From the NCBI GenBank assembly GCA_019321725.1, contig CM033110.1:22809210-22873209 (forward strand): a stretch of DNA of 64,000 nucleotides, written 5' to 3'. Each line of letters starts with the position of its first letter. Position 1 is the stretch's first letter. Source of the DNA: Paulownia fortunei. Lineage: Eukaryota > Streptophyta > Magnoliopsida > Lamiales > Paulowniaceae. Below the pieces are notes generated by a model. The model was not told the DNA's origin. It did no database searches and worked only from the letters and a program-made list of their open reading frames with translations. Shown one piece after another: positions 24,439 to 38,000 of the stretch. A program made the position numbers and the translations under genes.

Positions 24439-26600
24439 TTTTTCTCTGCCCTGAAATTTTCAACTTCTGCTTTGCTTCTCTGTGTTTTCTATATTACCTG
24501 ATCCCCACAGGACAGTGATGTAATTTCATATGAAACCCCTCAGCAATTCTACTGTTTTTCTCCTGTTTCATTTATCTTTATTTTCCTTATTTTGGAAATC
24601 TGGGATGATTTTTAACAAGAATCTGAATCTCTAATTATAAAGTATCTGTTGTAGTGTGCCCAACTTTGTGATTTGAGGCTGCCAAACTGGAAAAGTCACT
24701 GAATATTCTTGAATTGAATTTAGGAGTTTCATCTTTGAGACACTGTTAAGTTATATATCAAGTTCAGAGTCTTCAGGCAACCATTTAATGGCCATGTAGT
24801 TTGAAATTAGGATAATAAATTTGAGTTCTAATAGAACAAGCTTTCAATAATTTCAGCATTTAGCAAACTAATTTTAAATGATACTCAAATATAAAGTAGC
24901 ACAAGGCAAATCAAAACCCAAACACTCCTTTTTTCTTATCCACATCATATTTGTATTACCTTTACTTTTTTAGAAATGTTATATTATCATTCATATTTGT
25001 ATTCCTTTACTTTTTTAGAAATTTTATATATCATTGGTTCGTCCTTCAATATTTTTCACGAGCTCTTAATTTGAAACGTATTGGCTCGTAAATCCATTCA
25101 TGTGATCAATTCATTTCAGTTATTTCTTGCGGAAATGAAGAAAGATTAAAAATTCATGCATTTCAAAAAAGCTATATGTTTAATTATTATGTTTTGTTTT
25201 CTCACATTCATTAGTGAAGAGGTAGAATTTAACTTGGCATCACTTTTTGTTTTTCAAATAATTTGAAATTTATAAGGGTTTTGAAAAGTAATCCTCATAT
25301 ATAAAGAATAATCAATATGTTCATATTGTTGAATCCAAAATATAGGCCTCTCATTTTTTCATTTTTTTTTTTTTTGAAACTATATATTACTTCATCTCGT
25401 GAACTATTGAAGAGAATTTCAAAGTTTGAATTTTAATTTCTCACTTTTCTTAAAAAAAATATTTTAAAAATAACTCCCATTAATTACTTAAAAAAGGGAA
25501 TGTTTTCATATATATTAGGCTAAGAGTATTTTTATTTTTAAATAAAATTTCAATAGAATTTTTGGTTAAGAAGTACTAGATGAGAGATCTTTGTCTAAAT
25601 CTAAGGGAAGGTGGATGTCCATGGCCAAAACCTCAAGGGAGGTGAATCAAATAACCCTACATATATCTAATATATATGTGGCATTGCTATATATTTAAGT
25701 ATGATTTTTATATATCTAACATTTACTTTATATACTTATGAATCTTACACACATACATTTACGTGTTAATTACTTGCATAGTATTATTGGCTATACTAAA
25801 TCCCAAATATATTAATAAATATACAAATCCTCGGCTTCAAACTCACCAAAAATGAGTCAAAATTTTGAATTATCCAAACACAACTTCACATCTTCCCTTC
25901 TTCTCTCCATAATATGAAACAATTTGTTTTAAGTTAATAATTATTTTAGAAAAAAAAAAGATGCAACCTTTTCATCAATGCGGAAAATATAATAGATTTA
26001 TGAACACAAGCTCAAGATTTAAAATTCATATATAATCTGTATTGTTTCAAAACGGGTGAAAAACTTGGATGTTAAATCCATAACACATTCATTCAATATA
26101 CACAGGAAAGTGGTCGTCACTGACAACCTGAGAAGTGAGAACCCTCTTGTTCCATAGGTCTCCTAGCCACTTTGCCCCTATCTGGGAAGAAGAGTGTAAT
26201 CCATGTAAGAATATAGGTGGGTTTATAAAAAAAAAAAAAAGGAATGGCTTGGATTTGACAAGTCTTGCCCTAATATCATCTAACAATCTTGTGTGGTTTA
26301 AGCTTAACATCAAGAAGTTTTAAAGCAGCAAATACATGAGATAACCAAAAAAAAGAAAAAGGAAAAGAGGGATACTCATCTTAAGCATGTTTTCTGATCT
26401 GCTGAAGGCCATTGCCATGCACTATTGCTCTTATCTGCAAAGAAGAGAGGAATTTTTTTGATGGCTAAAGAACACTTGGTATGAGTTGCATGACTAACAA
26501 AAAGCCTGAGATTCCATTTTTTTATGTGTGGTTGAGTATTTAATGATATCATGCATCTCCAATGTCATTTCACTCTCATAAAACATTATAAATCATCAAA
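24439..26600. other. AT-rich intergenic region
   Basis: The first 100-200 bases are probably the 3' UTR of the small membrane-protein gene. A 57-bp unit (CATATTTGTATT...CTTTACTTTTTTAGAAAT) is repeated in tandem at about 24946-25034. Minus-strand patches at 26090-26190 and 26395-26450 have good acceptor-like sequence followed by short open frames. They could be exons of the MIR169 primary transcript or of an unknown gene, but nothing is recognisable. Confidence 0.35.
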
Positions 26601-26624
26601 AATCTAGCATGAAACAAACCAGGC

Positions 26625-26722
26625 AGAGATATAGCCAAAAATAACTTGCCGGTCCAAAAAAAATGACACATATACATCATTTAACTCACCGGCAAGTCAT
26701 CCTTGGCTATATCTTGTAACCT
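26625..26722 (-). ncRNA. MIR169: MIR169 precursor hairpin
   Basis: On the minus strand the 5' arm contains a miR169: TAGCCAAGGATGACTTGCCG plus a final G, plus-strand positions 26689-26709. The 3' arm (26630-26650) begins GGCAAGTTATTTTTGGCTA, the expected miR169* form. The 21-nt mature sequence is paired at every position with its opposite arm, with three G-U wobbles and no bulge, and the arms are joined by a loop of about 35-40 nt. Mature product on the 5' arm is the family rule. miR169 directs cleavage of mRNAs for NF-YA subunits, which act in drought, nitrogen and flowering responses. The primary transcript ends and promoter were not identified. Confidence 0.9.
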
Positions 26723-27854
26723 AACTGCGTCATGCAAGAATTCAGATGAAATAATCAGTTAGGAAAACAAAAATTTCAGCCAATCCAAACAGAGGATTCT
26801 CTGTCCAGAACAGATAATTTCCCAAAGGAGAAACACAACATTCCCTAAGGCTTGGGCAAACCAATTAACATTTCCTAGCTAAAAGAACAAGCATTGTCTC
26901 AAAAGAAATCCTATGCAGTAGAGAAGGGAGAAGCCCATTGGACGAGGGGAAATCAATCTTGACAGCGCGTGAACAAATTGAGCTATGGGGAAATCTCTCC
27001 ATTCTTTAATAACTAAAAAAGACAGAAATTTTGTTCATAAATGCAGCAGGCTTTTCTGCAGAAAGGTTGCTCTTGAACAGTCCAGACTGGGCAATACCAA
27101 GTAGGGTAACAGAAAAAAAGTAGGTCAATTTAAGTGAGTTCATAGTGTTAGATATGACAGCGCATCCATGTGTTTCCCGTGGAAAAAATTGAACCCAAAG
27201 GCAATTAAGGCACGGCAGGGTTTGAGTGTTCTTTTTGTGTACTTTATGGCTTCAAGGACTCGAAGTTAGGTGGGGGAAATTCACTTCATTTGGCATGGGT
27301 GACCTCGGGTGTGTCTACAATAAGTCAGGCACACCAAATTCGGTCCATTGATGAGAGTTCGAATGAGTGATTTTAACCACTAAACCCACCTTCAATCCAA
27401 AACTGTTAAGAATAAGCCAAGTATTTTACATCCAAGAATTTCATGTACCCAAAATCTGGATCACCGTACCATTCAATTTTGTCATTGTATTCAAAGTGGT
27501 GGATGAAAAAAGATTTGGATCCGGTCAACGAATTGAACTTGTTATATAACTTTATGGAACACCACTTCCTCCTTTATGCCAATTGTCAATTGAAGAACCT
27601 GCTTCCTTCTCTGTTTGGCCATTTGACTTTCAAATTCAGTCAAACTCAAGACGAATTTTTAGCTAATATCATTTTTAAAGAATGGAGCCATTTTAAGGTT
27701 TTTGTTAGTGTCACGGCATTGTAGGTATATATTAGTTAACAAATGTAGTTTTTACACATGGTTTGAAGTCCTATTGTAATTGGATACTGTACTCATATTG
27801 GATGATGAGATTCTATAAAAATAAAAAACCTACCAGGATGAGCCAACTAATTGG
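26723..27854. other. Intergenic region upstream of MIR169
   Basis: No protein gene is supported. Probably contains the MIR169 promoter (minus strand). A stretch near 27340-27400 has tRNA A-box/B-box-like words on the minus strand and may be a remnant SINE. Confidence 0.35.
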
Positions 27855-30105
27855 GGCGAAGTTACTTATATAATCATCGTTAGCAACACCAAGGTCCCCA
27901 GAAATCTGATGAAGTAAAACATAAAATCAATTTGCAAGGTCTGCATCCTTTCCCTTCATTTGAATGGCTCTCTTTGCTCTAATTTCCATTTATTGCAGTA
28001 AGAGGGGAGGGGAGGGGAGGGGAGGGGAGGGGGCGGACCATACACATGAAAATTATAAATCCATCTCTCCTATTCTCTCTCTCTTCTGTAACTCTTCAGA
28101 TCTAGACAATGCTGAGAATTGGTACTGAAAAAGCACTAGCACAAAATTCAACCAGAAACTCTTAATAGAATCATAGTTTGAAAAAAACATCATAGCGACA
28201 TATCAAAAGGAGACTTAAGAAAACGTCAGTTATGGCTCAACATTCAAACACTCAAACAATATCAGATGATTAGACAACTAAAAGTATGTCTTTCAATTTA
28301 CCTACGCCATCACATCGTCGTCTTTAGAGGCAACTTTAGGCAGGTTTTCTTTTGACAGTACGGGATATAGGCCTTGGTGACTTTCCTCGTCTCAGATATT
28401 ATAAACCCTCCTTTCCCAATAAGACTTCCAATTCGAGAAGTAGGAACAAGCAATTGTGTGGTAAATTAAACAAGACCCGAGTCCCTTTCAACTTTCTCAC
28501 TGCACCTGGGCTGCAAGCGCAGAGCTGCATTGAATGCTGGAGAAAAGGCACCTTTGAAAATCTGAAACATATACAGTGGAATTTCCATTTATAAAATGAA
28601 AACTTCATACCATCCAGTTAAAATATCAATACAGTATTTTACACAATAATATTACCGCTTTTGCAGAGATAGATATCACACAATCACTCCTTCAGCAACT
28701 GAACTTTCAACTTTAATAACTGCCCCGGAAGCTTGCCTTATTTGATTAATTATCATGCCATCCTTGCCAATGACACCTCCAATATTAGCAGTTGGGCAAA
28801 CCAAACGAAGTGAGAATTCTTTTGAAGACGCTTCATTCCTTGGAGCTGAGTAGAGAGATCAAGGCCAGTCTGCACTCTCACCCATACATCCATCCCCATA
28901 GGGCCCTACCAGTGGAGTTAATCCCATGATTGGAGCACCAGCAGTGGCCCCCAAAACTGAACTACCAGAAGAGTAGACAGTAGGAACAGAAGAAGAGAGC
29001 AGATGCCGAGATTGCGACGGATTATCATGAAGTCGAGATGCAATCTGGTAAAGAGCTTTCTTCACCACAGAAGCATCACCGGATATCTGACCCAACAAGC
29101 AAACCACAAAAAATCATCACGCTCGGAAACTTAGTCAACTGAACGCATGCATTATGTCAAATGCACAACAAGAACTGAACAACATGGCACATATTTGCCA
29201 GTTTGAGTATAAAATATCCTCAAAAATCGGACGTCTCTAATATGAAGTATGGCCACAATGATAATAACAAATCAGAAGGTGCAAGGGAAAGACAAAAGGA
29301 GAAAAGGTTTAATAAAGTACCACCAAAAACTTCCTCAAACAAAATCTAGAATATCAAAACTGCTACAACTAAGAAAACGCGAACTATAGATATGCAAACT
29401 CGGATGTATAAGGATGAAAGATATAACTCAGAAAAGGCATCCATAATACCCATACAAGTTCATCTGAACTCAATGCAAACGTGGGCAAATGGTCATCCTT
29501 TAAGATGCAAATCTGTGCCCCAGTTTCACTCCAAATGTTTTGAACATCTACCCACCCTTTCCAATGATACACCCAATCTGATCAGATGGTGCTAAAAGTC
29601 GAACAGTAACTTGTGGGGCTTCTTCAGAGTCCTACTCTACTGCAGTGTCGTCAGCAACAATTCTATCATGCACCTTAAAAAGGGCATCTTGAGCAGGACA
29701 AACATGGCCATCAGCGCCTTCAAAATCATTGGTTTCCTCACTAGTACTATAAATAGCGACAACACGTTCTTCACATCCTGGCACAGACACCAATTCTGAT
29801 CTTCGATTTTGTGTCTACTCTCAGTTGCTTGACATCTCCTCTCCCCTTCAGATAATACTTCCAATCTTCTTTCCGGGGCACAAGTGGCAGTACACTGTAT
29901 CATCAGGCCCAAAAGATAATGGGCTTTATCACTTCCAGAATTTCTTCTTTTATTTCCCCCACTTTCAGAGTAGTCAGGCTGAGAATGAGAACGCTTGCCA
30001 TAGTTACTCCAGTGACCAGTCATTCCGATATAATAATTCACTTAAGAGTCTGTTAAAAAGGAGAGGGAGCTAAAAAACCATATACATCAATTAAATGAGA
30101 ACATC
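27855..30105 (-). pseudogene. Disabled tandem copy of the KH-domain gene at 35-38 kb
   Basis: Sequence-level duplicate of about 35.89-38.15 kb, shifted by about 8.03 kb, same orientation. It begins within exon 4, contains exons 3, 2 and 1 with their introns, and stops about 70 bases upstream of the start codon, so the non-coding first exon was not copied. The exon 1 copy opens MTGHWSNYGKRSHSQPDYSE, then shifts frame after NSGSDK and loses the first KH domain. The exon 2 copy has a stop after ESADWP, and further changes follow in its KH domain. The exon 3 copy loses frame after VERDSGLV. Introns are retained, so this is a segmental, not a retroposed, copy. The intron 3 G-run has become an (AGGGG)n array at 28002-28032. 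Confidence 0.92.
28002..28032. repeat. (AGGGG)n array in the pseudogene intron
   Basis: About six GGGGA units followed by a run of five or more G. On the sense (minus) strand this is a (CCCCT)n tract. The corresponding place in the intact gene is the G-run at 36048-36065. Confidence 0.85.
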
Positions 30106-30375
30106 ACCAGGGGCACTTAAAGTATTTAATGTCAACATGAAAACGTGGAATCCTAAAAGTTTTGGCATTGGCACTGATAATAATATTTATTTGAGACTCA
30201 ATTAAAACAAGATATTCAAGATTAGACCCATACGGAGACACAATTAAGAGAAAGACACATAATTTGGAGAAAACAGCGCCAATTAGGTTGTCTAAATTTT
30301 GGCTACAAACTAAACGAGTGAAGGACAAGATTGAAATTATTCAACAAAAATAAAGAGTCCTTATTCCTGATTCAG
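30106..30375. other. Intergenic spacer
   Basis: Nothing recognisable between the pseudogene and the inverted-repeat element. Confidence 0.4.
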
Positions 30376-32044
30376 CTTATATTCCGAAACTTGGGCCTTC
30401 GGTGGAAAGCCCGTCATCAAAAGAGTTTGCATTAGAGATAGGGTTAAAATGAAACACTATCTACAGAGTACAACACAATTAATTATTTTCTTAGAAAAAG
30501 TTCACAAAACATTGGTGTTTGGGCAAATCCCATGCTTTCTTTAGCAAAGATTCGTATCCGTCTCCAATGGAAATAAAAAAAGTTAGATCCATTACAATCA
30601 ATACTAGAAAAAATGCATAAGTCGTTAGAAGAAGTTCTAGGTTACAAATACATATAATATACCAATGAATTACTGTATTTCCTCGATGTGGAAGAAAGAA
30701 AAATTAAGGAACCAGCAAATGTTGGCAAAACTACAATTAGTGTTAAGCAAGGAGAACGGTTCGTAGTAAAGACAAGCTACACTTGGGCCAAAAACACCAC
30801 CCGTGCTCAAATTAAAATACCCCAAAGAGAATTCAAGTTCCCTGTTTTTTTATACTAAAAAAAGTATAAAAAAACATAAGCCATTATTCATAGTTGTCAT
30901 AAATAAAAAATGATTTTTTGTCTCCATGTTAGTAAGTTGATCTACACAAAAAGTTAAAATGAATTTACTCATACATCCAAAATTCAATTGACAAAATAGG
31001 TCAAGTGTGCATTTTATGTAACATAGATCAACATTGTGATTTATAAGTTGTTAATAAGTAGGAGAACAACAATAATGCACTAGTTAAAATATGTAAATGA
31101 TTAATAAACTATAGTTATAAATTATGAAATTCAATAGATTCATCAATCAACATCTTTACTGTTCTTTACTAGGTTATACTAGGCACCGTACTTGCGCAAT
31201 GATGAACATATTAAATTTTTTATCAATATAATCTAAATGAGGTTGAATGTCGGAAAAAAAAAACAATAATAGTTACCACTATTAAAAAATTTATCAACAT
31301 AATCTAAATGAAGTTGAATGTCTGCAAGAAAAATAATAGTTACCATTATTAAGATTTTTATCAACATAATCCAAATGACTTTGAATGTCTGCAAAATATA
31401 ATAATTACCATTTGTTAAATAATAATAGTACAACAAATTGGGCAGCACCACCACCCAACAGCACAGTGCATCACATTAATATATCCTAGTAAAAAATAAA
31501 AATACAGTTTGACTAAATCCATTAAGTTATTCGATGAATCTATTGAATTTTATAATTAATCTATTTTAGGTAGTTTATTAATCATTTAAATATTTTAATA
31601 GTTGTATTATTTTTGTCCTTTGCTTATAACTCATCATGTTGCACGTTGATCTATTTATAAGATATGTTAAAATGCACACTTTGCCTATTTGGCCAAATAA
31701 ATTCAGTTGTGCACGAGTAAACTTTTTTCAACCTGTTGTGTGCATCAATTAAATAACATGGGAATAAAACGAAAAAAGGCATTGTGTTCTTTAAAAAGTC
31801 TCCACACATTCTAATACATAGTTATGGATAATATTTCTTATGACAGATATGGATAATCACTTTTATTTTTTAATACTAAATAAAGAGGAAAATTGAATTC
31901 TTTTGGGGTATTCCTAAATCTTTTTTAAAGAAAGCATGACATCTGTCTAAATGCCCAGATTCGGTGAATTTTTTCTAAAACAATAAATTAATTGTGCCTT
32001 CATAGATAGTGCCTTGGATAAAGGCCCAAGTTTCACCATATAAG
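30376..32044. mobile_element. Element with very long (about 600-800 bp) inverted repeats
   Basis: The left end CTTATATTCCGAAACTTGGG (30376) and the inverted right end CTTATATGGTGAAACTTGGG (to 32044) correspond. Matches continue inward through CACAATTAATTATTTTCTTAG, CATGCTTTCTTTA, ATACCCCAAA, AGTGTGCATTTTA and AATTCAATAGATTCATC. The left arm has about 220 bases with no counterpart. The centre (31210-31410) holds about three tandem copies of a 65-70 base unit, CATTCAACTTCATTTAGATT on the minus strand. There is no transposase frame. It looks like a foldback or MITE-like element; a partial copy lies at 14238-14520. Confidence 0.75.
31215..31410. repeat. Three tandem ~65-70 bp units inside the inverted-repeat element
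   Basis: Plus-strand units each contain TTATCAAYATAATCYAAATG followed by ARKTTGAATGTC and a short AT-rich spacer (units centred near 31240, 31310 and 31380). Confidence 0.75.
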
Positions 32045-35000
32045 TTAAATCAATAACATTGGGGGTAAACCAACCGAATCGAACCGAAACCCAAAATTCA
32101 ATTCGCTATTGGGTTTGAACTTTTACAAAAATTCAAATTCAAATCGGTTTCAATTTTTTTTTATTTCAGTTTACCAAACCGTACCAAATTCCAAATTTTT
32201 ATTTCCTATATTTTATAATTAGTTTTATATACATATTTATTCTAGTATTTATTTTTTTTACTTTACCATAATAATAAAAAAGTATATAACTATGATTTCA
32301 ATATTTAATTTTTAACCATTTTTTTAAAGAAAATCAACTAACCAAAACACCGAACTAAAATACCGAAAAAATTTAGATTATCAAACAGATTAAATTGGTT
32401 CGGTATTTGATAAGATTTTTCGGCGTAACAAATTTTCAGTTTACAGAAATTTTGGTTTGGTTCGGTAAAAAGAAATCTTTCTATTTTTGGTTGAACAAAT
32501 TCAACATTTATTTATGGTTGAACAATTTCAATCTTGTCCTTTGTTCATTTAAGTTAAAAAAATGTATATAGCCTAATTGACGCTGCCTTTGTCTGAATTG
32601 TGTGCCCTTAATCATTTGATTGTATTCACTAAATCCGCAACAAATGGTTAGCCATGCATATTAAATTATGCTTGGTTAGAATTGGTTAGAATGCACTAAT
32701 GTTACAATTTATTCATTTCCCTCAAATATATAACTAAGCACACCAAAAGCCTAAATACAAGTTAATTGTCGACAACAATATTTGAGTTTCAATATTATTA
32801 GTGCCAAAACTTTTAAGGAATTTCAACAGTTTTTCTTGTTCTATAACACGCACCCAAAAGAAAATGAAAGAGAAATGATGCTCATAGAAATCTTGTATAA
32901 ACATGTAGCTCTCAACAAACTTAATAATAAATGTCAACTGAAAATAAATCATGCATTTATTATTTGCATGGGTTTAAGTGTAGATAAACTAATTGCATGT
33001 GCAGAGTATACTTCAGACAGAATTGTTGATAGTGCATACGATTAAAATTCTAGTTGGATCACAACCTTCTATTTCTCCATTTGAATTTTCATGAAAAGAG
33101 TGCGGAAAAACAAAGATTATGAAGAACAATTTCCTTGCACTTTTTCTCCAACTAAATAAGCATATTTTATTCTAACAAAATACGTCATTTTAAACATGTT
33201 TTTAAATATAACTAAATATCACGCAAAAGGAATAGTGATAAATACCTATCTACAAATATATATATATAGAGAATTAAGATAATGCATCACCCCTTATTAA
33301 AATTAAACGAAGCATACAATGGTATTTACTCAAGCAAGGCTAAAGCATTCTCAAAAAGAAATGCAAATGACCATTTACAGATTTTGAACCAGGAGCAATC
33401 AAATATCCAAGGACGAAATAGCAAATATCAAATATCTTGTTAGTTTCAAATTCCATACATTTGAGTGGAATTTTGTTCTTAAAATTTCCCATCAAATCCC
33501 ACATTAACTCTGATGTGCGAGGATGAATAAAATCCTATAAAAACTTACAGCTTCAAAACAACTAAGAATCGATATGAAATATGGCTCCAAAAAGATAAAC
33601 AGTATGAATTCTGCATGAACACTTTGGACTGACAGGCACGCTTGCATCCAAAGAGTAGCTGGATGTATAAACACAATAACAAGAAACCGAAGACATGCAA
33701 ATATACAAAGCTTTTAGACATGCAGGATGCAGATCTATGAGCGTGCCATGAATATTATGAATTTGCACCATCATTATTGTAGGCATCATCATACCTCAAA
33801 AATTGTAATCAGCATGGGCATTTCTGAAAGACACAAAACAACTGAAAAAATTTAGGCCAAATTACCTATCGCCATCACAGCCAGCCACAATCTGTTAACC
33901 TAAAAAGCAGACATATATGTTAAAGTGATTAGAATCCCATCAGACTAAAGCCATGAATAGCCATAAAATATACCAATATTAAATAGCATGAATAAACCTA
34001 CCAACAGATCCAACGACAATTTCCAACTACAGTTGTCCCACCAAGCACAACCAATGATAGTAACTGCTAAAAACCAGGCCCGTATTCCAATGATGATTAC
34101 GCTTTTGCTGACTCTTAAAACTGTAAACAGATCACCAGAAAATTGACTCAATGCTGCCAAGTGCCAAGCAACCTGGTCCCCAATCTGTTTACATCGGCCA
34201 TTATAACTGAGATCCTCAGCCCACAATATAATTGATCTCTTGTGGAATTAACATCTTGAGAATAATATTGATCAAACCAGCATTATCACAAAGATTCACT
34301 GTTGATGTGCGATCACAAAAACCAAATAAAGATGCTAAATTTTCAAACTCAAGCGAAATAATCGAGTTGTTATCAAATTGAAGACACAAAAATCATGAAA
34401 ATTATAGCAACTAAACAAATGCTCAAAGGTTCAGTTCATAACCAAAATGCAATGTTCAAAGAAACTGCAAGAGCACTACGATAAATGTGCAATAAAATGA
34501 GACATGAACATCCATAATAAACAATATTGACTCCAAACAAAAGAAAAGGCATAACAACTTAAGTATACAGCTGAGAACTAATAATGAAGTCAATCTGATA
34601 CATCTGTTGTAGTAGTAAAATGGACAAAAGGCAGCAGGTTCTTGGGAGCACTACATATTAAGCTTGGTGATATATGGTATCAGGACATGGCATTTTCAAT
34701 GGGAAAGATCTTCATATATTGGTCCTCCTAATAAAAAGCATCAAGGTGGGCCATCAGTTTTTCCAAACCCTGTATCATCTGGTCTTCTGGTTTAGGCAGG
34801 TGGCTTCATCAAAATAGGCGAGAGGCTGACTTCAGGCTTCAGGTATCTCAGCTGTTATATTGGGAAGGGAAAGGAAACAGAGGTAAAAGAATAGCATCAG
34901 TCATATTGGGACATAGGTATGGCAATCACAGCAAATTGTCAAAACTTAGTATGAGCTGGCACTTGCAAGTAGAGATAAGCAGCAATGAGCTTGTTGGAAA

Positions 35001-35068
35001 GTTGGATTAAATGAAGACATTATGTATAGAGTGATGTCATGGTCTACCTGTAATCTTAATAACCTCGT
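32045..35068. other. Intergenic region 3' of the KH gene
   Basis: Positions about 32057-32475 are rich in CCGAA/TTCGG words (AACCGAATCGAACCGAAACC near the left, TTTGGTTTGGTTCGGT near the right), typical of decayed hAT-type MITEs, but target duplications were not identified. 32500-34250 shows no supportable gene. The last several hundred bases before 35069 are probably the 3' UTR of the KH gene. Confidence 0.4.
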
Positions 35069-38000
35069 CTAGTAGTCATACGTTCTCCCACGTGAAACAG
35101 GGTTACGCCCAGATAACCTGGTCAAGAAAGCTGACCATCAGGGACTATGAGCATTTACAATAGCTTGAGTAAGGTACTAGTACAATGTAAGATGATCAAA
35201 TTGGACAAGTCAACTTCCCAGTGAAGAAAAGAAACCCTATTGAGCACACTAATAGAGAAGACTGGAAGCACAGTCAAAATGTATAAAGGTCAAGCACAGG
35301 TCTGTAGGTCAACCTAGCACTATCCTCTAGGACTTGAAGGTCTAGAAAAACCATTGAACTTGCTGGGAAAAATATCCTGTCATTTATCTTGATTATGGAA
35401 AAACCATGCTCAGGCATTACACTCGTACACCTGATACAAGTCCCCAAAGAAGCACAGACATTAATCAGATGAAACAACGAGTCACAATATCTTACCCAGA
35501 ACCAACAGAACGCCCAGATGAATAACTCCCATAAGCACCGTAAGCAGAGCTGGCACTACCACTCTGCAAATGACAAGAAATATGATCACAAAGAAGCAAG
35601 ATTTATAGATCAAGTTGCATTCCCGTTCTTCAATTTAAATAACATAAAAATCAAAATACAATTGATTTTTACCTGAAGACCACCATAACCACCATAGGCA
35701 TCCACAGGTGGCAATTCAGTAGAATCACCATATCCACCAGAGTAAGAATACCCACGCCCACGGCTCTTTGCATCTCTACTTTCATATTTCAAGCTCTCTG
35801 AACCATCTGTTGACATTGGAAGATATGGGAGAACAGGCAGAAAAGCAGACATAGCACCCTCCTTCTCAAAAAGATTGGCCCTCAAGCGCGAAGTTACTTG
35901 TATAAGAGCATCCTTAGCAACATCAAGGTCTCCGGAAATCTGATAAAGTAAAACATAAAATCAATTCGCAAAGTCCAAACTGCATCCTTTCCCTTCATTT
36001 AAATGGCTCTATTTCCCCATCTCTTCGCTCTAATTTCCATTTCATGCAGCGGGGGGGGGTGGGGGTACGGAGGCCATACACTTGAAATTATAATCCATCT
36101 CTCATATTCTCTCTTTCTCTGTAATAACTTTTCAGATCTAGGCAATGAGGAGGATTGCCACTTAAAAAGCAGTAGCACAAAGTTCCATCAGAAACTCTTA
36201 AAAGAACAAATAAAGTATGACAGTCCAAAGAAAATATCACGGCGACATATCAATAGGAGACTTATGCAAACATCATTTATAGCTCAACATAGCAAACTCT
36301 GAAACAATATCAGATGATTAGACAACTAAAACTATGTCTATCCCTTTACCTGCACCATCTCATCGTCATCAGAGGCAACTTTAGGCAGGTTTTCTTTTGA
36401 CAGTATGCGGATATTAGCCTTGGTGACTTTCCTCATCTCTGATATTATAGACCCTCCTTTCCCAATAAGACATCCAATTCGAGAAGTAGGAACAAGTAAT
36501 CTTGTGGTAAATGAAACAAGCCCAGAGTCTCTTTCAACTTTCTCACTGCACCTGGGCTGCAAGCGCAGAGCCGCATCAATTGCTGGAGAAAAGGTATCTT
36601 CGAAAATCTGATAACAAATCAGAGAGATTCAAATTATAAAATGAAAACATTTTAACATCCAGTCAGAATATCAATCTAGTATTTACACAATAATACTACC
36701 TCTTTTGCAGAAATAGATATCACACAATCATCTCCCTCGGCGACTGAACTATCAACTTTAATAACTGCGCCGGAATCTTGCCTTATTTGATTAATTATTG
36801 TGCCACCCTTGCCAATGACACCTCCAATATTAGCAGTTGGGCAAACCAAACGAAGTGAGAATTCTTTTGAAGATGCTTCGTTTCTTGGAGCTGAGTAGAG
36901 AGACCGAGGCCAGTCTGCACTCTCACCCTTATATCCCCCATAGGGCCCTACCAGTGGAGTTAATCCCATGATTGGAGCACCAGCAGTGGCCCCCAAAACT
37001 GAACTACCAGAAGAGTAGACATTAGGAACAGAAGAGAGCATATGCTGAGATCGGGATGGATTATCATGAAGTCGAGATGCAATTTGATAAAGAGCTTTCT
37101 TCACCACAGAAGCATCACCGGATATCTGACCCAACAAGCAAACCACAAAAAAAATCATCAAGCTCGGAAACGCAGTCAACTGAACGCATGCATTATGTCA
37201 AATGCACATCAAGAACTGAAAAACATGGCACATAATTGCCAGTTTGAGTATAAAATATCCTCAAAAATCAGACGTCTCTAATATGAAGTACGGCAACAAT
37301 GGTAATAACAAATCAGAAGGTGCAAGGGAAAGACAAAAAGAGACCAGGATTAATAAAGTACCACCAAAAACTTCCTCAAACAAAATCTAGAATATCAAAA
37401 CAGCTACAACTAAGTGAACGCGAACTATAGATATACAGAACTGGGATGTATAAGTGTGAAAGATATCGCTCAGAAAAGGCATCCACAATACCTGTACAAG
37501 TTCATCTGAACTCAATGCGCATGTTGGCAAATGGTCATCCTTTACAATACGAATCTGTGCCCCAGTTTCACTGCGAATGCTTTGAACTATCTGCCCACCC
37601 TTTCCAATGATACACCCAATCTGATCAGATGGTACTAGAAGTCGAACAGTAACTTGTGGGGCTTCTTCTGAGTCCTCCTCTACTGCAGTGTCGTCAGCAA
37701 CAATTCTATCATGCACCTTAAAAAGGGCATCTTGAGCAGGACAAACATGGCCATCAGCGCCTTCAAAATCATTGGTTTCCTCACTAGCACTATAAATAGT
37801 GACAACACGTTCTTCACATCCTGGCACAGACTCACCAATTCTGATCTTCGATTTTGTGTCTACTCTCAGTTGCTTCACAATCTCCCCACCCCTTCCGATA
37901 ATACTTCCAATCTTCTTTCCGGGGCACAAGTAGCGGTACACTGTATCATCAGGCCCAATAGAGAATGGATCTTTATCACTTCCAGAGTTTCTTCTTTTAT

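Noticed and set aside
26089..26460. Exon-like stretches with strong acceptors on the minus strand near MIR169
   Set aside because: Short open frames without recognisable similarity or matching donors; possibly part of the primary miRNA transcript.
27340..27400. tRNA-like A/B box words on the minus strand
   Set aside because: Boxes too close together and no tail; could be chance.
29637..30041. 134-residue frame in the KH duplicate as a separate short protein
   Set aside because: First 33 residues equal the KH protein; the rest is a shifted frame of KH1-KH2.
31233..31454. 73-residue minus-strand frame
   Set aside because: It is the translation of the tandem 65-70 bp units in the inverted-repeat element.
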